64,000 nt of DNA, taken from assembly GCA_015067305.1 (NCBI GenBank), contig SVMT01000002.1, forward strand, positions 62,001-126,000, in the 5' to 3' direction. Numbering within the stretch: position 1 is the first letter of the stretch; each line of letters starts with the position of its first letter. This stretch comes from Oscillospiraceae bacterium (lineage in GTDB: Bacteria > Bacillota > Clostridia > Oscillospirales > UBA644). The translations under genes were made by a program, and so were the position numbers. Positions 10,611 through 20,057 of the stretch are shown here, one piece after another. Under the pieces are notes generated by a model, which was given only the letters and a program-made list of their open reading frames with translations, was not told the DNA's origin and made no database searches.

Positions 10611-11696
10611 ATGGCCAATTTAATTGAATATAAATGCCCATGTTGCGGAGGCGCAATAGAATTTGACAGTTCTCTTCAAAAAATGAAGTGTCCGTACTGT
10701 GACACAGAATTTGAAATGGAAACTTTAAAGAATTATGATGAAGAACTGAAAACTCAAAAACCAGACGATCTCACATGGGAGAAAAAAGTAGGCTCTGAAT
10801 GGAATGCTGAAGATGAGGATAGTCTCATCTCTTATATCTGCAATTCCTGCGGCGGTGAGATATTAACTGATAAAACAACTGCGGCAACTCACTGTCCTTT
10901 CTGTGGTAATCCCGTAGTCATGAAAGAACATTTTAAAGGTCATTTGAAACCGGATTACGTTATACCTTTCAAGTTAGATAAAGAAGCTGCTAAAAAAGGG
11001 CTAAAAAAGCACCTTGAGGGTAAAAAACTCTTACCTAAAATATTCAAAGACGAAAATCACATTGAAGAGATCAAGGGAGTTTATGTTCCTGTCTGGCTTT
11101 TTGATGCAAATGCAAATGCCGATATCAGATATAAAGGAACAAAGATCCGAGTCTGGAGTGACTTTAACTACAATTACACCGAAACATCTACATATTCTGT
11201 AGTAAGACAAGGCTCATTGGAGTTCAAAAGTGTTCCTGTAGATGGATCGTCTAAAATTGATGATGATCTTATGGAATCCATAGAACCATTCAACTTTGAC
11301 GAAGCAGTCGATTTTCAAACGGCATATCTTGCAGGATATCTTGCAGATAAATACGATGTCAGCGAAGAACAGAGCATCACAAGGGCAAACGAAAGAATTA
11401 AAAAGAGTACAGAAGCAGCATTTGCGTCAACGGTAAACGGATATAATTCTTTAATGCCTGAAAACAGTAGTGTTCAACTCACAAAAAGCGAAGCTAAATA
11501 TGCATTATATCCTGTATGGCTATTAAATACAAAATGGCAAGATAAAACTTATACATTTGCAATGAACGGACAGACAGGAAAGTTCGTAGGAAACCTACCT
11601 ATGGACAAAAACGCATATTATAAATATCTCTTCGGCTTGACAGCTGGAATCGGAGCTGTAGTATTCGCGCTTCTGACCCTACTTTCATTTATGTAG
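10611..11696 (+). CDS. TFIIB-type zinc-ribbon membrane protein (YdjG-like)
   Basis: YKCPCCGGAIEFDSSLQKMKCPYCDTEFE, second ribbon CNSCGGEILTDKTTAATHCPFCG, C-terminal TM helix. Confidence 0.8.
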   Translation: MANLIEYKCPCCGGAIEFDSSLQKMKCPYCDTEFEMETLKNYDEELKTQKPDDLTWEKKVGSEWNAEDEDSLISYICNSCGGEILTDKTTAATHCPFCGNPVVMKEHFKGHLKPDYVIPFKLDKEAAKKGLKKHLEGKKLLPKIFKDENHIEEIKGVYVPVWLFDANANADIRYKGTKIRVWSDFNYNYTETSTYSVVRQGSLEFKSVPVDGSSKIDDDLMESIEPFNFDEAVDFQTAYLAGYLADKYDVSEEQSITRANERIKKSTEAAFASTVNGYNSLMPENSSVQLTKSEAKYALYPVWLLNTKWQDKTYTFAMNGQTGKFVGNLPMDKNAYYKYLFGLTAGIGAVVFALLTLLSFM

Positions 11697-11707
11697 GAGG
11701 ATAGACC

Positions 11708-12547
11708 ATGAAAAAGATCACATTTTTACTTATTGCGTTTATTCTTTTAACAACATCAATTCCTACATTTGCAATGAATTCAAGATTGAATGACGGTGCT
11801 GACCTTCTTACATCAAGCGAAGAAGATTTAATAATATCAACACTTGATACCGTAAACCAATCGTATGGATTTGACCTCGTTATTGTCACAACAAATGATA
11901 CCAACGGAAAATCCGTAATGGAATATGCTGACGATTATTACGACAGTAACGGTTACGGTAACGATGGAGTCTTGTTGCTTGTTGACATGGGTGGCAGAGA
12001 ATGGTGGATATCTACGGCAGGAAAAGGAATTGATTATTTCAGCGACAGTACATTGGACTACATCGGTTCTGAAATGGCATATTACCTTGGCGAAAGTAAT
12101 TATCTGGAAGCATTTCAATGTTTCATATCATTAACCGAGTCTTATATCTCAATGGGTGAAGAAGGTTATGATACAAACTATGATTACGATTATGGATATG
12201 ATTCTAATTTCGGTGTTGATTCTGATTTCACTTATGAAAGTGAATACAGTTTTGGTACAACATTGATAGTATCGCTTATTGCAGGTTTTATTATAGCACT
12301 GATATATGTTTCCTCACTTAAAGCAAAACTCACATCAGTGGGTGCTCAAAAAGAAGCTTCCAATTATGCTGTAAACAACAGTCTGCAAATCGCGGCAACA
12401 AGAGATAATTTCCTTTACAGAAATGTCTCAAGAGTTCCGAGACCTAAATCCAATTCAAGCTCACGCTCCGGTCGTTCAGGTGGAAGCCATTCCGTTCACC
12501 GTTCATCTTCAGGAAGAAGTCACGGCGGACGCGGAGGAAAGTTCTAA
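11708..12547 (+). CDS. TPM-domain membrane protein (YdjH/YgcG-like)
   Basis: Signal peptide, LNDGADLLTSSEEDLIISTLDTVNQSYGFDLVIVTTND, TM segment, Ser/Gly/Arg/His-rich tail. Confidence 0.8.
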   Translation: MKKITFLLIAFILLTTSIPTFAMNSRLNDGADLLTSSEEDLIISTLDTVNQSYGFDLVIVTTNDTNGKSVMEYADDYYDSNGYGNDGVLLLVDMGGREWWISTAGKGIDYFSDSTLDYIGSEMAYYLGESNYLEAFQCFISLTESYISMGEEGYDTNYDYDYGYDSNFGVDSDFTYESEYSFGTTLIVSLIAGFIIALIYVSSLKAKLTSVGAQKEASNYAVNNSLQIAATRDNFLYRNVSRVPRPKSNSSSRSGRSGGSHSVHRSSSGRSHGGRGGKF

Positions 12548-12560
12548 TTTAAAAAAATTT

Positions 12561-12593
12561 ACAGCCAACGGGAAACCGCTGGCTGTTTTTCTA
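12561..12593 (+). terminator. Rho-independent terminator after SPFH/ZnR/TPM operon
   Basis: ACAGCCA-ACGGGAAACCGC-TGGCTGT followed by TTTTT. Confidence 0.8.
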
Positions 12594-12601
12594 TCAAATT
12601 G

Positions 12602-14227
12602 TTACACACGAAGAAACGCACCGACTGTATCGCTTGTATTTTCATCATACTTGATCCAACCTGTATTCAATGCGTGCATAAATACATATCTTCTGTCAAA
12701 AGCTTCATCATGAGATGCAAACTGAGTAAGCTTTTTATTGTCTCGTATTGCTTTCGGAAGATCTTTTTTTACTATCTCATTACCGAAATCGTATGCAATT
12801 TTAAAATATGCAGTAATATCTTCAATCATATCGTTAACGATCTTCTGATCTGCTTCGGAAAAACCTTTAATTACGGAATCCAAATCTTCAAGGACTAAAA
12901 TCTGAAGTTCATAACCGATATCCGATTTTTTCAAGTAGCCGTATTTCACAAGATTTTCTACGATGTAAGGCTTGACCTCATCAATTTTGCCCTCATGGAT
13001 AAGCTTCATTGAATAAGCTTCTTCCTGAGAAATTTTTCCGGGAGTCTTATTGCATATATCATCCATAGAATATCTATACTGACCCCAATATACATACGGT
13101 TCATTTTCATTATGACTGAGTCCAGCATTTAATCCAATAAAAGGTAAGGATTCAATTCCGGTATCTTCAAAACCGACAATGTCCCATGCACCGTTATCGG
13201 GACGTTTTGTATAAGTGAAATCTTTCATCCAATATTTACGTCTGAAATAATCGAATGCAATCGGAAGCAATGTCCATTTTGCGTCTTCGTAAGTTTGATA
13301 GTTTCCGTAGAGAGATTTACCGTTTTTCTCGCAAATGGAGCAAATTGTATCAACAAAATTCTCGAGCATTTCAGTAGCTTTGGGAGTCCATGCATCAACT
13401 TCTTCCTGAAGTCTTATCTGAGCATCTTTACTGATTATAGGGAATGAAGTTTCGTATTTATCACCGTTTTTGATAAGAAATGTTTCTTTTACCAAGTATT
13501 CAAGTTCATCTTCCATGTAGGGAAGTGCGATGCCGAGTTCAAGAGCCAACTGTTCAGCAGTTTCGGGATTTCCGTAAACTTCAAGGAAAATATTCTTATA
13601 CATAGAGTGATTCAATATTGTCCAAGGCTGACCGTTATCACCAAACGCATCACAACTGTTGGAAAAACTAACATTTTCGGGTTTATAACTTCTTCTACCA
13701 AATTCTCTTGCCATGTCTATACCTTCTTTCAAAATTTTACGCGCACGGAAGAGCTTCGTCTTCACTGTGCCTTCGGGAAGTCCCAACGAAGATGCAATAT
13801 CCTGAACCTTACGGTCCTCAAGATAAAACGCCACAAGAATGTTTCTGTAATCCGATGAAATAAACGCAAGTTCGCGTTTCATAAGCGCAAGGAGCTCCTC
13901 ATCAACAAGCGTTTCTTCAAATCGGTAATCGTCTTCAAAATCGAATCCTTCAACATCGGAACTTTCAGTACGTTTCAGTTTTCTGGACTTGCCGGCAGCC
14001 CATTTACTGTACTTGTTCCGAGATATCTGCCACACCCAAGCGGAGAAATTACGGGGGATAGTACCTTTACCGAGAGCTGAAATAATATCCAATGTTATTT
14101 CAGAAGTAAGATCCTCAGCCTCGTAACTGTCACCTGTCTTGCGTAAGCAGAAATAGAAAACCTTTCCCATGTAGTTTTCGGTGAAATCTTTTATAAGCTT
14201 TTCCGAAATCGTTTTATTGTCAATCAT
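12602..14227 (-). CDS. ECF-type sigma factor with long C-terminal extension (paralog of 1526-3097)
   Basis: DLTSEITLDIISALGKG, NILVAFYLEDRKVQDIASSLGLPEGTVKTKLFRARKILKEGI; extension colinear with paralog. Confidence 0.85.
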   Translation of the reverse strand: MIDNKTISEKLIKDFTENYMGKVFYFCLRKTGDSYEAEDLTSEITLDIISALGKGTIPRNFSAWVWQISRNKYSKWAAGKSRKLKRTESSDVEGFDFEDDYRFEETLVDEELLALMKRELAFISSDYRNILVAFYLEDRKVQDIASSLGLPEGTVKTKLFRARKILKEGIDMAREFGRRSYKPENVSFSNSCDAFGDNGQPWTILNHSMYKNIFLEVYGNPETAEQLALELGIALPYMEDELEYLVKETFLIKNGDKYETSFPIISKDAQIRLQEEVDAWTPKATEMLENFVDTICSICEKNGKSLYGNYQTYEDAKWTLLPIAFDYFRRKYWMKDFTYTKRPDNGAWDIVGFEDTGIESLPFIGLNAGLSHNENEPYVYWGQYRYSMDDICNKTPGKISQEEAYSMKLIHEGKIDEVKPYIVENLVKYGYLKKSDIGYELQILVLEDLDSVIKGFSEADQKIVNDMIEDITAYFKIAYDFGNEIVKKDLPKAIRDNKKLTQFASHDEAFDRRYVFMHALNTGWIKYDENTSDTVGAFLRV

Positions 14228-14289
14228 CGTTTTGACCTCCTTTCACTTATATAGTGTTGCAAGATTTGATTTGGTTTCAAAAAAAATTA

Positions 14290-15012
14290 TCAAAGCCAAT
14301 TCTTATTTTCTATAAGAATCATATCAGGATCACCATTAACAAGGTCTTTCAGAATTTTCAAGTGAGAACTACCGATCAACAATAAAACCCGATCTCCGTC
14401 CTTGCATATATTCTGTAAATTTGAAAAGATTCTTAGATTACGATCGTACCATTGAAGAACATATTGTGTTCCTTCATAGTTTCCTAAATTTACTTTATTC
14501 ATTTTACTGAACATTCCATTGTCAACAAATATATATTCTTCACTATTGTGTATTCGGTATTTTGAAATAATATCTTCAGAAGAACCATTCATTTTGCGAA
14601 TCATAGAAAGATCTTTTTCGTAATCACTGTATTCACTTTTGATTTTTTCTTCTAATTCATCTGAAAGCTCAGTAGGATAGTCTACCGCATATATTTTTTC
14701 AAGCCCTAACTTTCGTCCCGAACGAAAGGCTACTTGAACAACTTCATTTACTGATTTAAAAGAAAATTGATGTCCCCAAAACTCAACTGTTCCAAGAATA
14801 AAGTTCTTTTCAATATCAGCAAGCATAAAATCAGCATAAAACGAATCAAGTTCATTCTGAAAGATTTTTGGAATTTCAACCGCTATCTTAGTAGGCTTTA
14901 TCTCTTTAATCTTATCAGTAAAAACGTCAAGTTCTTGTTGTACCTTTTGAGAAAAAATATATTCAGGCATACTGTTGAAATGAAATGTACCTAAAATAAT
15001 AATCTCTGTCAT
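14290..15012 (-). CDS. DUF5694-like conserved protein
   Basis: MTEIIILGTFHFNS...VAVEIPKIFQNE, terminal VLLLIGSSHLKIL; family call from recall. Confidence 0.6.
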   Translation of the reverse strand: MTEIIILGTFHFNSMPEYIFSQKVQQELDVFTDKIKEIKPTKIAVEIPKIFQNELDSFYADFMLADIEKNFILGTVEFWGHQFSFKSVNEVVQVAFRSGRKLGLEKIYAVDYPTELSDELEEKIKSEYSDYEKDLSMIRKMNGSSEDIISKYRIHNSEEYIFVDNGMFSKMNKVNLGNYEGTQYVLQWYDRNLRIFSNLQNICKDGDRVLLLIGSSHLKILKDLVNGDPDMILIENKNWL

Positions 15013-15047
15013 ATTCGTCACCTTTCCATGTTTTTTATTTGATTTTA

Positions 15048-15076
15048 TTGTCATGCGCCGAAAACTGATGTATAAT
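15048..15076 (+). promoter_or_regulatory. Promoter-like element TTGTCA-17-TATAAT resembling the DUF134 gene promoter
   Basis: TTGTCATGCGCCGAAAACTGATGTATAATATG aligns with TTGACATATGCCGAAAACTATGCTATAATATA at 15694. Confidence 0.5.
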
Positions 15077-15170
15077 ATGATTATAATCAGCTTATGCCCA
15101 ATCCGTCACCGTTTTGGTCTCCTTTCAATAGTGTAGAAAGATTTGATTTGGTTTCAAAAAATATTATTTT

Positions 15171-15590
15171 TTATTCTTCAACTACGACGACATGTTTCCA
15201 AGCAAATGGCAGCAGATCCTTTATTCCGACTTTAATCAAATTACCGTTATCATCATTCAATATAACTTTAATATTAGGAGCGTATTCCAAAAGCATTTGA
15301 CGACAATTTCCGCAAGGAGAAACAACACAATTCTCGGCTTTATCATGAACAGCAACGATAGTATCAAAATCTCTTTCGCCCGCAGATATCGCAATACCCA
15401 CAGTTATATATTCTGCACAAGAACCATGAATTCCGTCGCAATTTACCCCTGTATATATTTTACCGTTTTTACAGCGAAGCGCCGCACCTACTGTATGGTT
15501 ATAGATTCCGTCATCAAAATTCTTTTCAAGAGTTTTAAGAGCAGAGGTTATAAGCTCTTTGTCTGCATGTGTTATTTCATAAAATATCAT
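15171..15590 (-). CDS. Cytidine deaminase family protein
   Basis: GVNCDGIHGSCAEYITVGIAIS and VVSPCGNCRQMLLEY zinc-site motifs. Confidence 0.88.
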   Translation of the reverse strand: MIFYEITHADKELITSALKTLEKNFDDGIYNHTVGAALRCKNGKIYTGVNCDGIHGSCAEYITVGIAISAGERDFDTIVAVHDKAENCVVSPCGNCRQMLLEYAPNIKVILNDDNGNLIKVGIKDLLPFAWKHVVVVEE

Positions 15591-15693
15591 AAATTCTGAC
15601 CTCACTTTTTATTTAATTATATCATAAAAATATATTGATTTCAAGCCTTAAATAGAAATATCTAAAAATTGTTTGACATGATGCATTAGGTTA

Positions 15694-15722
15694 TTGACAT
15701 ATGCCGAAAACTATGCTATAAT
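15694..15722 (+). promoter_or_regulatory. Promoter TTGACA-17-TATAAT of the DUF134/NifX-like pair
   Basis: Consensus hexamers; palindrome GGCATATGCC at 15735-15744 immediately downstream. Confidence 0.75.
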
Positions 15723-15766
15723 ATAACTATAATTGGCATATGCCAAAAATATAATGAGGTTTAATT

Positions 15767-16126
15767 ATGCCACGACCCAAAAAATGCAGAAAAGTATGCA
15801 GATTACCGCAAAACATTGAATTTACGCCAATACTCAAAACCTCCGAGGAAAAAATCATTATAACAGTTGATGAATACGAAACAGTAAGACTCATTGACAT
15901 GGAAGGATTTTCGCAGGAAGAATGCGCTGTATATATGCAAATAGCAAGAACTACGGCGCAGCAGATATACAATTCGGCACGAAAAAAAATCGCAATAGCT
16001 TTAGTCAACGGTCTTTCAATTAAAATCGAAGGCGGAGACTATATACTTTGCGACGGAAAAGAATCTAATTGTAATTGCGGCGGATGCAGAAAGCACAGAT
16101 TAAAATTAAAAAAGGAGATACAATAA
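15767..16126 (+). CDS. DUF134-family HTH DNA-binding protein
   Basis: [21 protein letters not shown]...[40 protein letters not shown]. Confidence 0.9.
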   Translation: MPRPKKCRKVCRLPQNIEFTPILKTSEEKIIITVDEYETVRLIDMEGFSQEECAVYMQIARTTAQQIYNSARKKIAIALVNGLSIKIEGGDYILCDGKESNCNCGGCRKHRLKLKKEIQ

Positions 16127-16127
16127 A

Positions 16128-16553
16128 ATGATCATTGCAGTAACATACGAAAACGGAGAAATTTTCCAGCACTTCGGTCACACGGAACAGTTCAAACTCT
16201 ACGAAGTTGAAAACGGAAAAATTGTTAAATCAGAAATAATGAATTCAAACGGAAGCGGTCATGGCGCACTTGCAGGACTTCTTAAAATGTTCGGCGTTGA
16301 TGTTCTCATTTGCGGTGGTATCGGAGGTGGAGCCCAGACAGCACTTGCAAATGCAGGAATAAAGCTTTTCGGCGGAGTAAAAGGTGATGCAGACGAAGCT
16401 GTTGAAGCATATCTTGCAGGAGTTCTGGAATTCAACCCTAATGTTAAATGTAACCACCACGGTGAAGGTCACACTTGTGGCGACCATCATCATGAAGACG
16501 GACATGAATGCGGAAACCACACCTGTGGCGGAAATTGCGGAAATCACAACTAA
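16128..16553 (+). CDS. NifX/NifB-family iron-molybdenum cofactor-binding-like protein with His/Cys-rich tail
   Basis: IIAVTYENGEIFQHFGHTEQFKLYEVENGKI...VDVLICGGIGGGAQTALANAGIKLFGG; tail CNHHGEGHTCGDHHHEDGHECGNHTCGGNCGNHN. Confidence 0.88.
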   Translation: MIIAVTYENGEIFQHFGHTEQFKLYEVENGKIVKSEIMNSNGSGHGALAGLLKMFGVDVLICGGIGGGAQTALANAGIKLFGGVKGDADEAVEAYLAGVLEFNPNVKCNHHGEGHTCGDHHHEDGHECGNHTCGGNCGNHN

Positions 16554-16560
16554 AATTTTA

Positions 16561-16590
16561 ACGGAGAGAGGTTCTCTCCGTTTGTTTTTT
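16561..16590 (+). terminator. Terminator between convergent NifX-like and ZIP genes
   Basis: ACGGAGAG-AGG-TTCTCTCCGT then T-rich. Confidence 0.7.
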
Positions 16591-16591
16591 A

Positions 16592-17344
16592 TTAACCAAG
16601 TAAGACATCGGTAACAAGCATTAAGCAAAAACCTACAAGTAAAGAGTAGGTTGCTCCTCGTTCACACCCGTGTGCGTGAGTTTCGGGAATCATTTCATCG
16701 CTGATCACATAAAGCATCGTCCCTCCCGCAAAAGCCAAGGCAAAAGGCAAAATAGCAGATGCTATACTTACGGCAAAATAACCGAGTAATGTACCTACGA
16801 CCTCAACGATCCCTGTAATCATAGCGCAAATGAAAGTTTTCTTTGGTGTAACACCTGCGGCTATCATGGGACCGATTATTACCATTCCTTCGGGAACATT
16901 CTGCAACGCTATACCACCTGCAATTATAAGAGCCTGAGAGACATCACCCGAACCGAAACCGACACCTGCTGCAATACCTTCGGGAAGATTATGAATAGCA
17001 ATCGCCATAACAAAAAGTAAAACTTTACTCAAATTCGCATTATTATGAGATTCTATATCAGGACCGATCAGTTTGTGTAAATGTGGAACCAGTTTATCCA
17101 CAACATTTAAACAGAGCGCACCTGCAAAAATTCCGACAACAGTTATCAGTAATCCAAACTTTCCACCATATTCAAGAGAGGGGAGTATAAGTCCAAGAAC
17201 AGCAGCTGCCAACATAACTCCTGCGGCAAAAGATAATACTATATCCGTAAATTTATGGGTTACATTTTTAAATATAAATCCTATTAAAGCTCCAATAACA
17301 GTTGCACCGCCGACACCTGCGGCTGTAAGTAATACCATTTCCAT
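16592..17344 (-). CDS. ZIP-family divalent metal transporter
   Basis: AIHNLPEGIAAGVGFGSGD, GGIALQNVPEGMVI motifs. Confidence 0.92.
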   Translation of the reverse strand: MEMVLLTAAGVGGATVIGALIGFIFKNVTHKFTDIVLSFAAGVMLAAAVLGLILPSLEYGGKFGLLITVVGIFAGALCLNVVDKLVPHLHKLIGPDIESHNNANLSKVLLFVMAIAIHNLPEGIAAGVGFGSGDVSQALIIAGGIALQNVPEGMVIIGPMIAAGVTPKKTFICAMITGIVEVVGTLLGYFAVSIASAILPFALAFAGGTMLYVISDEMIPETHAHGCERGATYSLLVGFCLMLVTDVLLG

Positions 17345-17354
17345 ATTTTCAACC

Positions 17355-17831
17355 TCATATTTTTATTACATACCATGATTTTACAAGTTTCTCAATTGAC
17401 CAAGCTGCATTTGCAGGAGATGTTGACGGCAAACAGAGCGCAGGTCTTCCAATCAATGGTAAGACATATTTATTATAATACTTTTCTGCAGTTTTACCGT
17501 TAACAAATATCTGCTTAATATTAGCTTTATTCAGAATAATACTCAGATCATTCGGAAGAACATTCCGTATTGAACTGTCGGAACTTCCCGAGATCTCACA
17601 AGAAGAAATAACATCCCATACCGCAATTCCGTAATCAAGAAGAAATCTACGCTTTTTCTCAATAGTATCAGGAACTTCAGTATCAAATACAGTTGCGACA
17701 ACTTTCCAAAAACGATTCTGCGTATGACCATAGAAAAAACCGACTTCACGGGATTTTACGGAAGGGAAGCTTCCTAAAATCAAAATTCGGGAATTTTCAT
17801 CAAAAACAGGTTCTATCGGATGTATGACCAT
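17355..17831 (-). CDS. DNA-deoxyinosine glycosylase / uracil-DNA glycosylase superfamily
   Basis: IEPVFDENSRILILGSFPSVKSREVGFFYGHTQNRFWKVVA...LCLPSTSPANAAWS. Confidence 0.85.
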   Translation of the reverse strand: MVIHPIEPVFDENSRILILGSFPSVKSREVGFFYGHTQNRFWKVVATVFDTEVPDTIEKKRRFLLDYGIAVWDVISSCEISGSSDSSIRNVLPNDLSIILNKANIKQIFVNGKTAEKYYNKYVLPLIGRPALCLPSTSPANAAWSIEKLVKSWYVIKI

Positions 17832-17893
17832 AGACGACCTCGATTCATTTTATTAACAACATAATTATACTACATTTAAAAGAAAAAGTCAAG

Positions 17894-17925
17894 CAAAAAA
17901 GCAGCCAAATGACTGCTTTTATAAA
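17894..17925. terminator. Bidirectional-type hairpin AAAGCAG-CCAAATGA-CTGCTTTT
   Basis: Stem plus flanking A and T runs. Confidence 0.55.
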
Positions 17926-18108
17926 AAATATTCATAATGCTTTCTATATTCACTCACAGAATAACGATTCTTCGATAAAATATATTCAACTTGCAATAGT
18001 AAATATATTGAATTAACAATTATTTTCCCAACTCACAGTTGAATTATTATAGTTCTGAACACTTGATTTTTCATAAGAAATATGTTATAATGTATATGGT
18101 GATAAAAT

Positions 18109-18978
18109 GTGGATATAAACAAATGGTTTTCTGAAAACACATATCCTATAAAAGATAAAACTATTGCAATAACAGGGGCTACAGGCGGCTTGGGCAGAGA
18201 AATTTGCAAACATCTTGCATATCTCGGTGCAGATCTTATTTTTGTAGACAGAAACAGAGAAAAATCTGAAAAATTCGGAAATGAACTTATATCTGAATTT
18301 CCAAATATTTCAATCACATATATCACCGCAGATATGGAAGATATTGAATCAGTAAAAGAAGCCACAGAGAAATTGAACAATTCAAATATTGACATTTTTA
18401 TTGCGAATGCAGGAGCTTTTCGTATCCCACGTAAAAAATGCTCTACAGGATTCGATAATATTTTTCAGATAAACTATATGTCCCCGTATTATATTATAAC
18501 TAAAATTTTACCTGTATTGAAAAGTAAGAAGGGTAAAATCATTGCAGTTGGAAGCATTGCACATAAATTTACAAAAATAAACAAAAACGATATAGAACTT
18601 CTGAATTGCAAGAATGCTGAAAAGGTATACGGAAACGCAAAACGTATTTTTATGTTTTCTCTATACGAGCTTTTTCAAAATGAAAGGGAAGCCTCTCTCA
18701 GCATAGTTCATCCCGGAATTACATATACGAATTTAATGGCGAATTATCCGAAATGGTTATCTGTAATTATAAAATATCCGATGAAAATAATCTTTATGTC
18801 TCCCAAAGAAGCATCTTTATCAGTGATTAAAGGCATATTTGACAAATGCAATAGTTACGAATGGATAGGTCCGCGAGTTTTCGGAATATGGGGTAAACCG
18901 AAGGTGTCAAAGCTTAAAAGGGCTGACGATAAGGAAATAACTATATTAAAAACAATATATAATGAGGAAATATTATGA
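18109..18978 (+). CDS. SDR-family oxidoreductase
   Basis: IAITGATGGLGREICKHLA, IFIANAG, Rossmann pattern; GTG start. Confidence 0.88.
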   Translation: MDINKWFSENTYPIKDKTIAITGATGGLGREICKHLAYLGADLIFVDRNREKSEKFGNELISEFPNISITYITADMEDIESVKEATEKLNNSNIDIFIANAGAFRIPRKKCSTGFDNIFQINYMSPYYIITKILPVLKSKKGKIIAVGSIAHKFTKINKNDIELLNCKNAEKVYGNAKRIFMFSLYELFQNEREASLSIVHPGITYTNLMANYPKWLSVIIKYPMKIIFMSPKEASLSVIKGIFDKCNSYEWIGPRVFGIWGKPKVSKLKRADDKEITILKTIYNEEIL

Positions 18979-19787
18979 AAAATACAAAAATGTACGTAAT
19001 GACAGAAACAAGTCTATTTATGATGTCATACGTTTTTATAACAAATAAAGGTAATTGTATTATTGTTGACGGTGGACGTCCTGAGGATGTACCACTCTTG
19101 CGTGAAAAAGTTAAAGGACATCCTATCAAAGCATGGTTTTTGACCCATCCTCATTTTGATCACATTTCGGCATTTAATGACTTAACAAAAAATCAAGATC
19201 CTGACTTTACATTCGAAAAGGTTTATTACAATTTCCCGTCATTGGAATTTGCAAAGACAACCGCAGATGACGACGAAGAATCTCTTCCCAATTTTTATAA
19301 TTTGCTCCCATGCTTAGAAGAAAAAGCACAGAAAGTACATACAGGAGATGTAATTACCATAGACGATATTACGATTGAAATCCTGTACCATTTCGACGAA
19401 AATGACAAAGCCTATGACTTTATATATAAAACAATCAATGACACTTCAATAGCATTTCGCATTAATACGCCCAACTCATCTGTAATTTTTTTAGGAGATC
19501 TCGGACCTGAAGCGGGGGAGATTCTCGCTGAGCAGGGAGAAGAAAAACTCCATGCAGAATATTGCCAAATGGCTCATCACGGACACTCAGGCGTTGGCGC
19601 AGATGTTTATATTCTGATCAACCCCCGTGTATGTATGTGGAATGCGCCAGAGTGGCTGTGGGAAGAACCGGGGGATCTTGTAGACTACCGTCGTTATGGA
19701 CTGAAAAGAACAAGGCTTTGGATGGAACGACTCGGAGTCAAGGAACACATTGTAACTAAAGACGGAACGGCAGAAATAGATTTATAA
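18975..19787 (+). CDS. MBL-fold metallo-hydrolase
   Basis: FLTHPHFDHISA (HxHxDH), VIFLGDLG, MAHHGH. Confidence 0.88.
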   Translation: MKNTKMYVMTETSLFMMSYVFITNKGNCIIVDGGRPEDVPLLREKVKGHPIKAWFLTHPHFDHISAFNDLTKNQDPDFTFEKVYYNFPSLEFAKTTADDDEESLPNFYNLLPCLEEKAQKVHTGDVITIDDITIEILYHFDENDKAYDFIYKTINDTSIAFRINTPNSSVIFLGDLGPEAGEILAEQGEEKLHAEYCQMAHHGHSGVGADVYILINPRVCMWNAPEWLWEEPGDLVDYRRYGLKRTRLWMERLGVKEHIVTKDGTAEIDL

Positions 19788-19885
19788 TAAAGAAAACTTA
19801 AAAACAGAGGTGGATGAAGTTTAGTAGTCCATCTCTAAAGCTTTCAAGCAATTTATGAACTATTTATGTCTTTACACTTTACCTA

Positions 19886-19914
19886 TTGACAAACACGAAT
19901 CTTTGTGATATAAT
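19886..19914 (+). promoter_or_regulatory. tRNA operon promoter TTGACA-17-TATAAT
   Basis: Consensus hexamers 29 bp before tRNA-Leu. Confidence 0.8.
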
Positions 19915-19942
19915 ATATGAGCACTAAATGAGTTGCACATCT

Positions 19943-20031
19943 GCCGGTGTGGCGGAATTGGCAGACGCCCGGGACTTAAAATCCCGTGAAACGAGAGTTT
20001 CGTACCGGTTCAAGCCCGGTCACCGGCACCA
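19943..20031 (+). tRNA. tRNA-Leu (anticodon TAA), CCA encoded
   Basis: GCCGGTG/CACCGGC acceptor stem, loop CTTAAAA, long variable arm, GGTTCAAGC T-arm. Confidence 0.96.
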
Positions 20032-20057
20032 ATATGCCGAACCGGAAAATTAAATAT

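Noticed and set aside
10069-10656. 195-aa minus-strand ORF opposite the SPFH gene
   Set aside because: Antisense shadow of the zinc-ribbon coding region; no RBS or recognisable domain.
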